Shown: in pieces, positions 16,269 through 25,034 of the stretch
How the letters are laid out: every line of letters starts with the position of its first letter
Numbering within the stretch: the stretch's first letter is position 1
Source of the DNA: Paenibacillus sp. J23TS9
Lineage (GTDB): Bacteria; Bacillota; Bacilli; Paenibacillales; Paenibacillaceae
Reading direction: 5' to 3'
NCBI RefSeq assembly: GCF_018403225.1
Contig: NZ_BOSG01000001.1
Location: 868,001-932,000 of the forward strand
Length of the DNA stretch: 64,000 nucleotides
Notes under the pieces: model-generated
Told to the model about the DNA's origin: nothing
What the model saw: the letters and a program-made list of their open reading frames with translations, nothing else
Database searches by the model: none
Position numbers and translations under genes: made by a program

Positions 16269-18658
16269 ATGCGGCCAGCGGCGCTGGGGTACATATTTTT
16301 GGCGTCCGGCATCTGTCGCCGGCCGGCGCTTTTCATGTCGCAGATTATTTGGAGCAGGTACAGCCTACAGCGGTATTAATTGAGGGGCCTTCAGATGCAA
16401 CCTCTGAAATCCTCCACCTGACGAACAGCTCCACGAAACCGCCCGTTGCTATTCTTGCATTTACCGAGGAACTGCCTGTGCGAACGGTGCTGTGGCCTTT
16501 TGCTGTATATTCCCCCGAGTATCAGGCGATGATTTGGGCACGAAGAAATGGAGCTCACTGCGCTTTTATCGATTTGCCTTCATCTTTAGCTGTCTGTTTA
16601 CAGGATGTACGAGGGGAACATGGGGAGAATCATTCGGGTCCAGATGAAGCCGAGGAATCAGAAGGGCAGCAGGCATTGGAGTCCAATACCCATAGATCAG
16701 AGCAAAGGGCAGAAAGTGACCGGAGTGAAAAGGCAGAAGACAGCAGCTCCATCTACAGCAGGATCGCGGAAATATCCGGAGAGGTGGATTACGACACGTA
16801 TTGGGAGCGCAGCTTTGAGCATAACCTGAGCCCGGATGCTTACCGGCGGGCCATTTTGGCTTATTCGGGCCAGATGCGAGAGCTTACGGAGGAACAGGAG
16901 CGTAATAATCAGAGACTGGAATACGCCTATAATGCGGTACGTGAAGCCTATATGTGCCGGAAAATTGCAGATGCCATCGCGGCAGGCCACAAACCGGATA
17001 AAATTGTGGTGATCTGCGGGGCTTACCATGCTTCTGCTTTGATCAATCTTTCATCTGCGATGACCGACGATGAATTAAAGCAGCTGCCTTCCCGCAAGAC
17101 GAAGCTGACGCTCATGCCTTATTCTTATTTGAAATTGTCGTCTCTCTCCGGCTATGGTGCCGGCAATATTGCTCCGTACTATTTTGAAATGATGTGGGGA
17201 CATATGCTTCAAGGCACGCTTGGGGATTTGCCTCATCATTACCTGTCATCGGTGGCGGGTGATTTAAGAAAAGCCGGCACGCACCGCTCGACTGCGGAGG
17301 TAATCGAGGCGGTACGGCTGGCTGAATCCCTTGCAGCGCTGCATGACGGCTTGGCCCCAACGCTCAGGGATCTAAGGGATGCAGCCAAAACACTCCTTGG
17401 AAGGGGAGAGCTCTCGGTAATTGCGGAGTCATTGGCAAGAACAGAGGTTGGGACGTCGATCGGAGAATTGGCAGAAGGCGTCAGCCAGACACCAATTCAG
17501 GAGGATATGAAACGACAGTTGAAGCGGCTGAAGCTGGATAAATACAAGTCGGCTGTTGCAAGCGATCTGATCCTCGATCTGCGCGAGAACCGTAGGGTGT
17601 CTTCGGAAGAAGCTGCCTATCTCGACCTGAACCGCTCATTCTGGTTTCATCGCTTGAAACTGCTGGGGATTCATTTTGTCAAAGAAAGCGTCAGATCTCA
17701 GGAACAGGCCATCTGGGCGGAACATTGGGTTGTCCAGTGGTCACCTGAAGTGGAGATTGAGGTTGTTGAATCCACGCTGCTCGGCGAGACGGTGGAAATC
17801 GCAGCGGGATTTGTCCTGCAGCAGCGGCTGGAAAGCTGCGCCTCAATTGAAGAAGGATCTGGGCTTATTACTATGGCATACGAGTGTGGAATGATTCATC
17901 AGATGGAGGCTGCCCGCCAGACCTTGCAAAGACTTGCGGTTGAAAGCCAGGATGTTGTACACATTGCGGCAGCGGCCAGAAAGCTGTCGCAGCTGATTCG
18001 TTTCGGAGGAGTACGAAGAATGAATACGGCGCCGCTCGTACCACTGCTTCAGCAGCTGTTTATGCGGGCCTGCCTATTTTTATACGATGCGAGTCAGTGC
18101 AATGATGAAGTGGCGCAGGCGATGGCTTCGGCGATCAATGAAATGAACCATATCGCTTCGGAACACAGCGAAGAAGTTGATGAAGCATTATGGATTCAAG
18201 AGCTGGGCAAGTTGTCAGACAGGGACGATGCTCATCCGCGTCTTTCGGGACTTGCTTGTGCCATTTCGCTGGAACGTAATGATATTACGGCGGAGCAATG
18301 CGCTGCGGAGGTATCCCGGCGGCTATCTCCGGGTATTCCGGCAGATCTTGGGGCAGGATGGTTCGAGGGGCTTGCGATGCGCAACCGCTATGCGCTTTTA
18401 TCGCGAATGAGCCTGTGGGAACAGCTGGATGAGTATATTTGTACACTCGAGAACGAAGAGTTCGTGCGAGCACTTGTATTTTTGCGCCGTTCATTTAGTG
18501 TCTTCACCCCGAAAGAGAAAACGATGGTAGCCGAGCTGCTTGGTGAGCTTTGGGGTGCGGATACGGAGCAGGTAGCGGAAATACTCATGGATGACCTTAA
18601 GGAGGATGATACACGGATGCTGAATGAATTAAATGATTTTGACTTTGAGGATTTTTAA
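16265..18658 (+). CDS. DUF5682 family protein with TIKI/TraB-like GxxH motifs
   Basis: A 797-residue protein. The N-terminus reads IFGVRHLSPAGAFHV (G13-x-x-H16) and then LIEGPSDAT (E40). A second GxxH occurs at G252-A-Y-H255 in VVICGAYHASAL. Two GxxH motifs plus conserved glutamate are the published hallmark of the TIKI/TraB/ChaN/EreA hydrolase superfamily. A low-complexity E/S-rich insert lies at about 118-165, and the rest is helical with no recognised motif. The start overlaps the MoxR stop by four bases with AAGGAGA upstream. It corresponds by position to a large DUF protein in E. coli yehLMPQ-type loci. Enzyme activity is a prediction only. Confidence 0.78.
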   Translation: MNAASGAGVHIFGVRHLSPAGAFHVADYLEQVQPTAVLIEGPSDATSEILHLTNSSTKPPVAILAFTEELPVRTVLWPFAVYSPEYQAMIWARRNGAHCAFIDLPSSLAVCLQDVRGEHGENHSGPDEAEESEGQQALESNTHRSEQRAESDRSEKAEDSSSIYSRIAEISGEVDYDTYWERSFEHNLSPDAYRRAILAYSGQMRELTEEQERNNQRLEYAYNAVREAYMCRKIADAIAAGHKPDKIVVICGAYHASALINLSSAMTDDELKQLPSRKTKLTLMPYSYLKLSSLSGYGAGNIAPYYFEMMWGHMLQGTLGDLPHHYLSSVAGDLRKAGTHRSTAEVIEAVRLAESLAALHDGLAPTLRDLRDAAKTLLGRGELSVIAESLARTEVGTSIGELAEGVSQTPIQEDMKRQLKRLKLDKYKSAVASDLILDLRENRRVSSEEAAYLDLNRSFWFHRLKLLGIHFVKESVRSQEQAIWAEHWVVQWSPEVEIEVVESTLLGETVEIAAGFVLQQRLESCASIEEGSGLITMAYECGMIHQMEAARQTLQRLAVESQDVVHIAAAARKLSQLIRFGGVRRMNTAPLVPLLQQLFMRACLFLYDASQCNDEVAQAMASAINEMNHIASEHSEEVDEALWIQELGKLSDRDDAHPRLSGLACAISLERNDITAEQCAAEVSRRLSPGIPADLGAGWFEGLAMRNRYALLSRMSLWEQLDEYICTLENEEFVRALVFLRRSFSVFTPKEKTMVAELLGELWGADTEQVAEILMDDLKEDDTRMLNELNDFDFEDF

Positions 18659-18660
18659 AT

Positions 18661-19878
18661 ATGGGAAACAATGCAGAACATCAGGCATTATCCCGTTGGC
18701 GGCTCATTCTGGGCACGGCTGCTGAAGAGGAACTGAACCGCTACAGCAGCGGCGGTCATTTGGAATTGTCCAGCGATGAGCTGATTATGGACCGGGCACT
18801 CGCTGCTATTTATGACCAAACGGATGATTCCGGGCAAGATGGCGGAACTTCTTCGGGCGCAAAATCACGTAACGCAGGTCAAGGGAAGTCCGCACCGCGG
18901 TTAGCGCAGTGGCTCGGGGACGTGCGTGCTTTTTTTCCTGACGACGTGGTCTCCGTTATACAGAACGATGCCATGGAGCGAAAGGGCTGGAAGCAGCTTT
19001 TGTTTGAGCCGGAAGTACTGGCAAGTGTAAAACCGGATATACAGCTGGTCGGAACTCTGTTGTCACTTAAAGGGAAAATACCGGAGCAAACGAAAGATAC
19101 CGCACGAATGCTGGTGCAGGCCGTGGTGGATGAACTCGTTAAAAAAATGGAGCAGGATATTCAAAGGGCCGTTACCGGTGCGCTGAATCGCAGGCAGCAT
19201 ACGCCGCTTTCCTCATTAAGCGGAATAGACTGGAAGCGGACAATCCAGAGAAATCTCAAACATTATGATGCCGGACTACAGCGGATCATTCCCGAACGAT
19301 TCTATTTCTATGACCGTGCAAGACGGAATAAGGAATGGACGGTTATCGTGGATATCGACCAGAGTGGCTCCATGGCGGAGTCGGTCATCTGGGCATCGGT
19401 AATCGGATCGATTTTTGCCAGCATACCTGCGCTTGATACCCGCGTCGTTGTGTTCGATACAGAGGTGGTTGATCTGACAGAACAATGTGCGAATGATCCC
19501 GTGGATATGCTGTTCGGTATTCAGCTTGGCGGTGGTACGAATATCGATAAATCAGTAGCATATTGTGAGCAGTTTATTCAGGAACCCAAAAAAACATTGT
19601 TTATTATCATTTCTGATCTTTATGAAGGTGGTAACCAGTCAAGGCTGATACGGCGTATGCGAGAGATGAAGGAATCCGGTGTGAAGACACTCTGCCTGCT
19701 CGCGTTATCCGATGAAGGTAAGCCATTTTATGATGAGCAGCTGGCCAAGGCTTTGACGAAGGATGGAACCCCTTGCTTTGCCTGTACTCCCGCGCTGCTG
19801 CCGCAGTTGGTGGAAGGTGCGTTAAAAGGACAGGATCTGTCGGAGCTAGCCAAGAGGCTGGAGACGAAGGGAATCTGA
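18661..19878 (+). CDS. VWA (CoxE-like) domain protein, last gene of the MoxR operon
   Basis: A 405-residue protein. The C-terminal half is a von Willebrand factor A domain with an intact metal-binding MIDAS: D233-Q-S235-G-S237 in VDIDQSGSMAES, followed by GGGTNIDKS and the IISDLYEGG strand. The N-terminal half is helical. It begins two bases after the DUF5682 stop. VWA proteins of this type are the standard partner of MoxR ATPases, binding the AAA+ ring and presenting a substrate. Copy B of the T8 hairpin ends the operon about 250 bases downstream. The metal-dependent partner is not identifiable here. Confidence 0.88.
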   Translation: MGNNAEHQALSRWRLILGTAAEEELNRYSSGGHLELSSDELIMDRALAAIYDQTDDSGQDGGTSSGAKSRNAGQGKSAPRLAQWLGDVRAFFPDDVVSVIQNDAMERKGWKQLLFEPEVLASVKPDIQLVGTLLSLKGKIPEQTKDTARMLVQAVVDELVKKMEQDIQRAVTGALNRRQHTPLSSLSGIDWKRTIQRNLKHYDAGLQRIIPERFYFYDRARRNKEWTVIVDIDQSGSMAESVIWASVIGSIFASIPALDTRVVVFDTEVVDLTEQCANDPVDMLFGIQLGGGTNIDKSVAYCEQFIQEPKKTLFIIISDLYEGGNQSRLIRRMREMKESGVKTLCLLALSDEGKPFYDEQLAKALTKDGTPCFACTPALLPQLVEGALKGQDLSELAKRLETKGI

Positions 19879-20465
19879 GAAGCATCCGATCAATTCACGC
19901 AAGTGGGTCAATGGGCGCAACAGACGAAATCGATAAGCGGATATTGATGATGGAATCCATAGGGTACGGTGTTCAAAAGCGTCTCATATCGTCCATAGTA
20001 AGGGGTTGAAATTCAACCAATAACCTGTAATCCATGTAATATCCGTATATAGATTTCGTCACTTTGTTTGCACGCACTTCAAATGCTTTCATTCTATACC
20101 TAAATAATGCTTTAGCGTTACATCAAACAGGTCGATTATGATCAGTTGCCACCATGATTACCCTGTTTTTTTTATCATATTTTCTCACAGGTTTTCAACA
20201 TAAACGTATTTACGAGTAAATACCCCAATGGATATCGTTATCGGGAATATCGAAAGTTGGAAACTCAAACTTCATAATAAGGGGGGGGATTACATATACC
20301 GAATAGATCTCTTATTTATAATTCACCAGATTACACGCGGGATATCCAATAAGCGGGTCTTCGGCTTAACGGATGCCTTTTATATGAGATAAAGACTATC
20401 TTCAGTTTTAAGGGCTATAATAGAATATATAAAGTGATATTTTACCAAAAGAGGAGGTCGGAACC
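19879..20465. other. Intergenic region after the VWA operon
   Basis: 587 bases. It contains a weak 32-codon frame (19911-20009, no good ribosome binding site) and hairpin copy B at 20128-20173. The final 40 bases hold the promoter and ribosome binding site region of the next gene. A GGGGGGGG tract occurs near 20281. I see no other gene. Confidence 0.5.
20128..20173 (+). terminator. Hairpin with T8 tail, copy B
   Basis: CAGG...CCTG outer stem, ATTATG/CATGAT inner stem, eight T at the end. It is homologous to copy A at 11629-11672, with paired changes in the outer stem (A-T to G-C). It is the probable terminator of the five-gene operon. Confidence 0.72.
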
Positions 20466-21131
20466 TTGGATTACACACCGGAAATCATTGAACGCAGTCA
20501 TACGGAGCGAGGTGACATTCAGCTACAAAAAAGAGAGCGTCATTATGAGATCATTTACAACGGCATCTTTTTAATGGCAACATATAATGGGAAATCGGAA
20601 CGTTTGCTCGTCAGCAGTGCTTTGGAGAGATGCAGGAGCGCGCATAGGGTGCTCATTGGCGGTCTTGGAGTCGGATTTTCACTGGAAGAAGCGTTATCCG
20701 ATTCCAGAGTCGGGAAGGTGGATGTCGTCGAGATTGAGGAAGTGATTATTCAATGGAACCGCAGTCATCTGGCGCCTCTCTCCGGTTTTGCGCTGGATGA
20801 TCCCCGTACCCAGGTTATCCACACAGACCTGGTGAAATGGATGAATTCAGCTCATGAGCCTTATGATGTCATCTGCCTTGACATTGATAACGGCCCGGAT
20901 TGGACCGTCTCGGAATCGAATAATGGACTTTATTCGGAGAAAGGGATTGAGGCATTAATCAGGCTGCTTCGTTCCCATGGAATCATATCGTTTTGGAGCG
21001 CTATGGCTTCGCCTGAATTCGTGGATCACTTAAAAATCTTTTTTGATGAGGTTGAGGTTAAATTTGTTCCTCAGGAACGTGGCGAACCCGACTATATATA
21101 TCTGGCTTCTTCTCCAAAGATCATGCATTAG
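20466..21131 (+). CDS. Spermidine-synthase-like Rossmann methyltransferase-fold protein
   Basis: A 221-residue protein of the spermidine synthase-like superfamily. Visible motifs are the cofactor loop VLIGGLGVGFS (about residues 60-70), the acidic end of strand 2 in VDVVEIEEVII, and YDVICLDIDNGPDW, the position equivalent to the catalytic D-x-D/E region of polyamine synthases. It lacks the N-terminal beta-strand domain of full-length SpeE and has no SpeD partner nearby, so true spermidine synthase activity is doubtful. The TTG start follows GAGGAGG. A terminator lies 20 bases after the stop. Confidence 0.78.
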   Translation: MDYTPEIIERSHTERGDIQLQKRERHYEIIYNGIFLMATYNGKSERLLVSSALERCRSAHRVLIGGLGVGFSLEEALSDSRVGKVDVVEIEEVIIQWNRSHLAPLSGFALDDPRTQVIHTDLVKWMNSAHEPYDVICLDIDNGPDWTVSESNNGLYSEKGIEALIRLLRSHGIISFWSAMASPEFVDHLKIFFDEVEVKFVPQERGEPDYIYLASSPKIMH

Positions 21132-21152
21132 CGAAGCGAATATTTAATTTAT

Positions 21153-21200
21153 ATAAGCCTCTCATAAGTTCTGCGAACTATGGGGAGGCTTATTTCTTTT
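21153..21200 (+). terminator. Terminator
   Basis: Long stem from ATAAGCCTC to GGAGGCTTAT with inner AGTTC/GAACT and a TGC loop, followed by TTCTTTT. Confidence 0.85.
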
Positions 21201-21352
21201 CAGGCTTGGTAACGAACAGGCACATATATGACGATTAACGCTGGCGGCTATTCGTTGCATATGACCGGAAATTGGCTGACTTGTAACTAATCACTATTCT
21301 GTCCCGTTAAGTAAATAAGAGAAAAAATTCAATCAAGAAGGGATGGAAGACG

Positions 21353-22534
21353 ATGAAAAAATGGTTATGTCTGATGATATCCGTAGCCGCCCTGAGCCTT
21401 GGAACGGGTTCACTTATAGATGCCGCTCCCGCGTCCTCAACGGAGCCGAAGGGCGATGTAGCGAAAATGTACAGAGTTAAGCATGAAATGAAATTTGATC
21501 TTCAAGGGAAAGACGCAACGCTTGACGGTAAGGCCATTACGGCGGACAAGCCCATACTGAAAGGGGGGCGTGTATATGTTCCTCTCCGTACCCTGCGGCA
21601 GTCTGGTGCAGCGGACAGCGTTACCTGGGATGCAGCGAAACGGCAGGTGCAAGTCGTGATCCATCCGGAACTACAACCCGCGTTTACTAAACTGACCTTC
21701 CAAATCGGTTCGGAGGATGCGTACCTTCCGGATGGAAGCAAGATTGGCGAGAAGATCCCTACCCCGTTTCTTGCTTCGGGAAAGGCATATGTGCCTGTTC
21801 GGGCGTTATCCTGGCTTGGAATGGCTGTATCCACCGTCAAGGACACGGTGAGCTTGGACTGGAGCGATAAAGTCATAGAGGTATTGAAGACGGAATGGGA
21901 GACTGATCAAACCAGCGCCACGTTTACCATGTTGTATCAGAAGGATATGTATATTCCACAGTACATGTATTCATTAGGAAGCGGCGGCTGGGCTGGTGAA
22001 ACAGGCAAGGTCACTGAAAAGGATATATCATTGGATGGAAGGGTGTATAACCGTATGCAATTCACAGTGAATTTACGACCCGGACCCAATCCGGTGATGC
22101 TCACAGCCGTGTCGGCTGGCAGCAAGGTAGTCACTGTGAAAAGAAAGGTAACAAATATTACCTCGCTACCGGTCACCATAACGGAAGAGGGGGAAGATAA
22201 CATTACTTTCACCAACCCTATCCATGGCTATATCCAGATAAGGCCTGAACAAAAGATTGATGTGTCGGGGGATATTCTGCAGCATAATGACCTGTTTGAT
22301 AAGCTGACCGTCAGCATTGAAAGGTATCAACCGTCAAGCAAGGACAGCTATCAGGTATATGAAGTGGAGAATAGTTTCAAGCTGCCCATTAAGGACCAAA
22401 AATTCGCAGGCTCGTTCACATTAAGCCAAAAAGGCAGCTATCTGATCAGAGTAATCAGTCCTGCCTATATTCCTTTCCTCGAAAACGGACCATCAATGAC
22501 ACAATGGGCTGAATTCGCGGTAGAAGTAGAGTAG
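21353..22534 (+). CDS. Secreted stalk-domain protein (copper amine oxidase N-terminal-like)
   Basis: A 393-residue exported protein. A Sec signal peptide covers about residues 1-26 (KK start, hydrophobic core, cleavage near DAAPA). Two stalk repeats follow: about 45-105 with DGKAITADKPILKGGRVYVPLRTL-type features (split here by the VYVPLRTL strand) and about 120-180 with KAYVPVRALSWLGM. The remainder is beta-rich with no catalytic motif. Such modules are very common in Paenibacillus surface proteins and probably bind cell wall or protein partners. The start has AAGGGATGGAAG upstream. It is a single-gene unit converging on the His-rich gene. Confidence 0.85.
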   Translation: MKKWLCLMISVAALSLGTGSLIDAAPASSTEPKGDVAKMYRVKHEMKFDLQGKDATLDGKAITADKPILKGGRVYVPLRTLRQSGAADSVTWDAAKRQVQVVIHPELQPAFTKLTFQIGSEDAYLPDGSKIGEKIPTPFLASGKAYVPVRALSWLGMAVSTVKDTVSLDWSDKVIEVLKTEWETDQTSATFTMLYQKDMYIPQYMYSLGSGGWAGETGKVTEKDISLDGRVYNRMQFTVNLRPGPNPVMLTAVSAGSKVVTVKRKVTNITSLPVTITEEGEDNITFTNPIHGYIQIRPEQKIDVSGDILQHNDLFDKLTVSIERYQPSSKDSYQVYEVENSFKLPIKDQKFAGSFTLSQKGSYLIRVISPAYIPFLENGPSMTQWAEFAVEVE

Positions 22535-22664
22535 TGCTCTACCTGTTATGGTCATACTGTGGGAGATTGAATAAAGGCACCCCGTAGGAAATTAATGTTC
22601 CGCTTGCTTGATCAGATTAGTGCGGATTTTTTCTAATATTAGCGATGAATTGCGAGCTCTGAAA

Positions 22665-22730
22665 AAGGTGAGAATGGTACGCCCGGATGCATGAATGTGG
22701 AGTTGAACCGGGCGTAACCATTCTCACCTT
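22665..22730 (-). terminator. Very long hairpin between convergent genes
   Basis: 22 paired bases per arm (AAGGTGAGAATGGT plus ACGCCCGG and complements, one bulged A) around a 21-base loop. The minus strand continues with CTTTTTC, so it terminates the His-rich gene and may also stop the stalk-protein transcript. Confidence 0.8.
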
Positions 22731-22751
22731 AAATATTTGTTATCTTTTATC

Positions 22752-22952
22752 TTACGGTTGAGTGGTATTTTGATCTCTCATCACATGATGATAGTGATAA
22801 TGATGATGGTGGTGGACATGGATATAGTGCTGACCATGCGGGTAACTGGTAGTATGATAATAGGGATGATGCATATGTTCATGGCCGTAATGATGAGGTG
22901 ATTGGGGATCTCTTTGTTGAGATCCTTGAATGTTATAGTTTTCCTGAATCAT
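22752..22952 (-). CDS. Histidine-rich small protein
   Basis: A 66-residue protein with 18 histidines, including a HHHHH run and alternating HYHYHH near residues 45-57, plus many tyrosines. ATG 22952 is preceded by GGAAGGGGAAAA on the minus strand; an in-frame extension upstream lacks a site. There is no signal peptide or membrane segment. Such a composition binds nickel, zinc or copper in known His-rich proteins (HypB-like stretches, Hpn), so metal storage or chaperoning is a reasonable guess. No hydrogenase, urease or metal transporter gene is next to it. Coding status is supported by the start signal and the dedicated terminator. Confidence 0.7.
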   Translation of the reverse strand: MIQENYNIQGSQQRDPQSPHHYGHEHMHHPYYHTTSYPHGQHYIHVHHHHHYHYHHVMRDQNTTQP

Positions 22953-23250
22953 AGATTTTCCCCTTCCGTCTCGTGGTTGATACATATTATGCCTACACAG
23001 GAATAGCGACACTTGGCCTAAATTAATTGGGCTACCTATTATCCATGTTTGTTTTATTGACGATCTGATCGAGCAAAAGCAAATAAGTGCCGGGTATTTT
23101 GCGTCTCCCGATAAGCATGAATCCCCCGAATGAGTACTTTTACAGAGAGCTGTACTCAGGATCTTCGGTTAGCAGATTTTGGTGCATGACTTCTATTCAT
23201 CTGTAGTGTTTAATAAGAATTACTGCTTATTAGAAACGGAGACTTAGAAC

Positions 23251-24609
23251 TTGAACCAGGCTCGCAGAACCAAAATGACTACGCTTTTAATTGCATTTCT
23301 CTTGATCGGCATTATCATTTATGGCTATATGAAGCATAAAGAATTGAAACAAGAATTGGATCAACTGCAAAGCGAAAAGCTTAATAACACACGTCTGTGG
23401 TTTCAGCTGCAAATGATGAATACTGAAACGCTAGATTTTGATCTGGCAAACGTTCTATCTTCGAACTCTGCAGCATATCGCCAAAAATACTTGAAAGCTG
23501 CCTATGAATCGGCTTCTTTTATGACGAATATGAACTGGTATACTCCAACCCCGACGATTCTATATGACTTTCAGTCTAATCGTTCTGGGCCATTTTGGAG
23601 CCAAACAGCAAGTTATTTAGGTTACTTAGTAGATGACAGTGCAGAAACACTAACGGAGGTTCAGCGGCAAAACGTATTAAAGATGCGAAACTTCATCCTC
23701 AAAACAGCTCCTGCGTTGCATCAAATAAACGATAGCGTGTTGTATGGTCCTCATGTTAAGAATGAAGTTCCTTCGGAAGAACTGAGTCGACGAATAACCT
23801 CTTTAACCAATGAGCTCGATTCCAACCCCTTAATCGGTGATAAGGAACCGTTGTTCAATGAGTACCTTTACCATTTGAATCCGTATCAACCTCAGGTTCA
23901 AGCGTTTAAGAAGGAAGTACGAGTGCATAAGGAAGAATTGCAGTCGAAAGTGGAATCTTTCATGAATGTCCTCTGGAAAGACAAGCGTGATAAACAAGTC
24001 ATGTCGAGTGGTGGAGGCATAACACCTGAGTTTGGGGATAGCCTTGATTTTTTGTCCGGAAATGGCGGCAACATGTTCTATAATGTTCAAATCAGTGTTG
24101 CTGGAGGACATATATTACGGATTTATCCAACTGAAGATGGTTCTAAAAAGTCCGACAATCGAAAAATAACTAAAGCAGAGGCCATTAAATTAGCCCAATC
24201 CTTCGTAAAAAGCTGGGGGGAGGCTCCTCTGGTTATCGACAATACATTCGCAAAGGGTACCTTAGTGGATGTAACATTTGTTCCTCAGGTTGGAGGAGTT
24301 CCTTATACTGACGCAAATGTTGTAGTTACGATCGATACAGCCACAGGAGTTCTGCAAAATTTCGATACGACAGGTTATTATCTGAAAAGAGATCGAATCG
24401 TCAAAACGAACGCAGGCATTCCACCTGAGACTGCGCTGAAACAAGTAAATGCTGAATTAACAGTTACAGATCGCCCTCATCTGATGATACGTAAAGGGAA
24501 ACTGGTTTACTCCATCCCCGTAAAAGGCTATGAACAGGTTACAAATGTCTATGTGGACGCCCAAACCGGGAAACAAGCAGATATTGAGTATAAGAGCCTT
24601 GATCATTAA
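23251..24609 (+). CDS. YpeB-like PepSY-domain membrane-anchored protein
   Basis: A 452-residue protein with one N-terminal membrane segment (about residues 10-26), a charged coiled-coil stretch after it, a helical domain to about 290, and PepSY-like repeats in the C-terminal part (KITKAEAIKLAQSFVKSW; PPETALKQVNAELTV with a following beta-hairpin). This layout and length match the spore germination protein YpeB, the partner of the cortex-lytic enzyme SleB. No sleB gene is adjacent, so it may be a paralogue. The TTG start at 23251 follows CGGAGA. A terminator follows 35 bases after the stop. Confidence 0.72.
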   Translation: MNQARRTKMTTLLIAFLLIGIIIYGYMKHKELKQELDQLQSEKLNNTRLWFQLQMMNTETLDFDLANVLSSNSAAYRQKYLKAAYESASFMTNMNWYTPTPTILYDFQSNRSGPFWSQTASYLGYLVDDSAETLTEVQRQNVLKMRNFILKTAPALHQINDSVLYGPHVKNEVPSEELSRRITSLTNELDSNPLIGDKEPLFNEYLYHLNPYQPQVQAFKKEVRVHKEELQSKVESFMNVLWKDKRDKQVMSSGGGITPEFGDSLDFLSGNGGNMFYNVQISVAGGHILRIYPTEDGSKKSDNRKITKAEAIKLAQSFVKSWGEAPLVIDNTFAKGTLVDVTFVPQVGGVPYTDANVVVTIDTATGVLQNFDTTGYYLKRDRIVKTNAGIPPETALKQVNAELTVTDRPHLMIRKGKLVYSIPVKGYEQVTNVYVDAQTGKQADIEYKSLDH

Positions 24610-24644
24610 AAGCTGGACTTAAATAACAAGCTATAAAGAATTGA

Positions 24645-24667
24645 GTCGTCGAGCATCCGGCGGCCTT
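24645..24667 (+). terminator. Terminator after the YpeB-like gene
   Basis: Stem GTCGTCG/CGGCGGC with U-G pairs, AGCAT-type loop, followed by six T. Confidence 0.7.
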
Positions 24668-24866
24668 TTTTATTTTCCTTACCACACTACATACGAAACG
24701 GGAAAAACTCTTAATTGTAGAAATTGAATAAAAGGCTTGTTTTTATTTTTATGTAATTGACGTACAATGAAAGGAAATAGTGGGGACGGATGGTCATTTA
24801 TATGATCCTATTCATGTCATTAATCATGATTTGTCTATATCGATATACGTATGGAGGTAGGGTCAC

Positions 24867-25034
24867 TTGATCGGCAAAAGCAATTTTGAACGGGATTTTC
24901 GTGATAGTTCGGAACAGGATAACGAATATAAGAAACTGGAGAACATGCTTGTTTTAGAGTCCAATCGCAGCAAAACCAGGATTTCGAAAAAATCCCCTGC
25001 TGAAATCAGCCGTGTCGCCAGGTTGTTTCCTTGA
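24867..25034 (+). CDS. Small 55-residue protein coupled to the UvrC-like gene
   Basis: TTG 24867 lies eight bases after GGAGGT and opens a 55-codon frame whose TGA overlaps the ATG of the UvrC-like gene (TGATG at 25032-25036). The product is hydrophilic and charged, starting MIGKSNFERDFRD and ending SRVARLFP. It has no signal peptide or membrane segment, and I recognise no family. The excellent ribosome binding site and stop/start overlap argue for a real gene whose translation feeds the downstream nuclease. It may instead serve mainly as a leader for translational coupling. Confidence 0.6.
   Translation: MIGKSNFERDFRDSSEQDNEYKKLENMLVLESNRSKTRISKKSPAEISRVARLFP

Noticed and set aside
19911..20009. 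32-codon plus-strand frame after the VWA gene
   Set aside because: Poorly spaced ribosome binding site and no recognised pattern; kept only as a remark.
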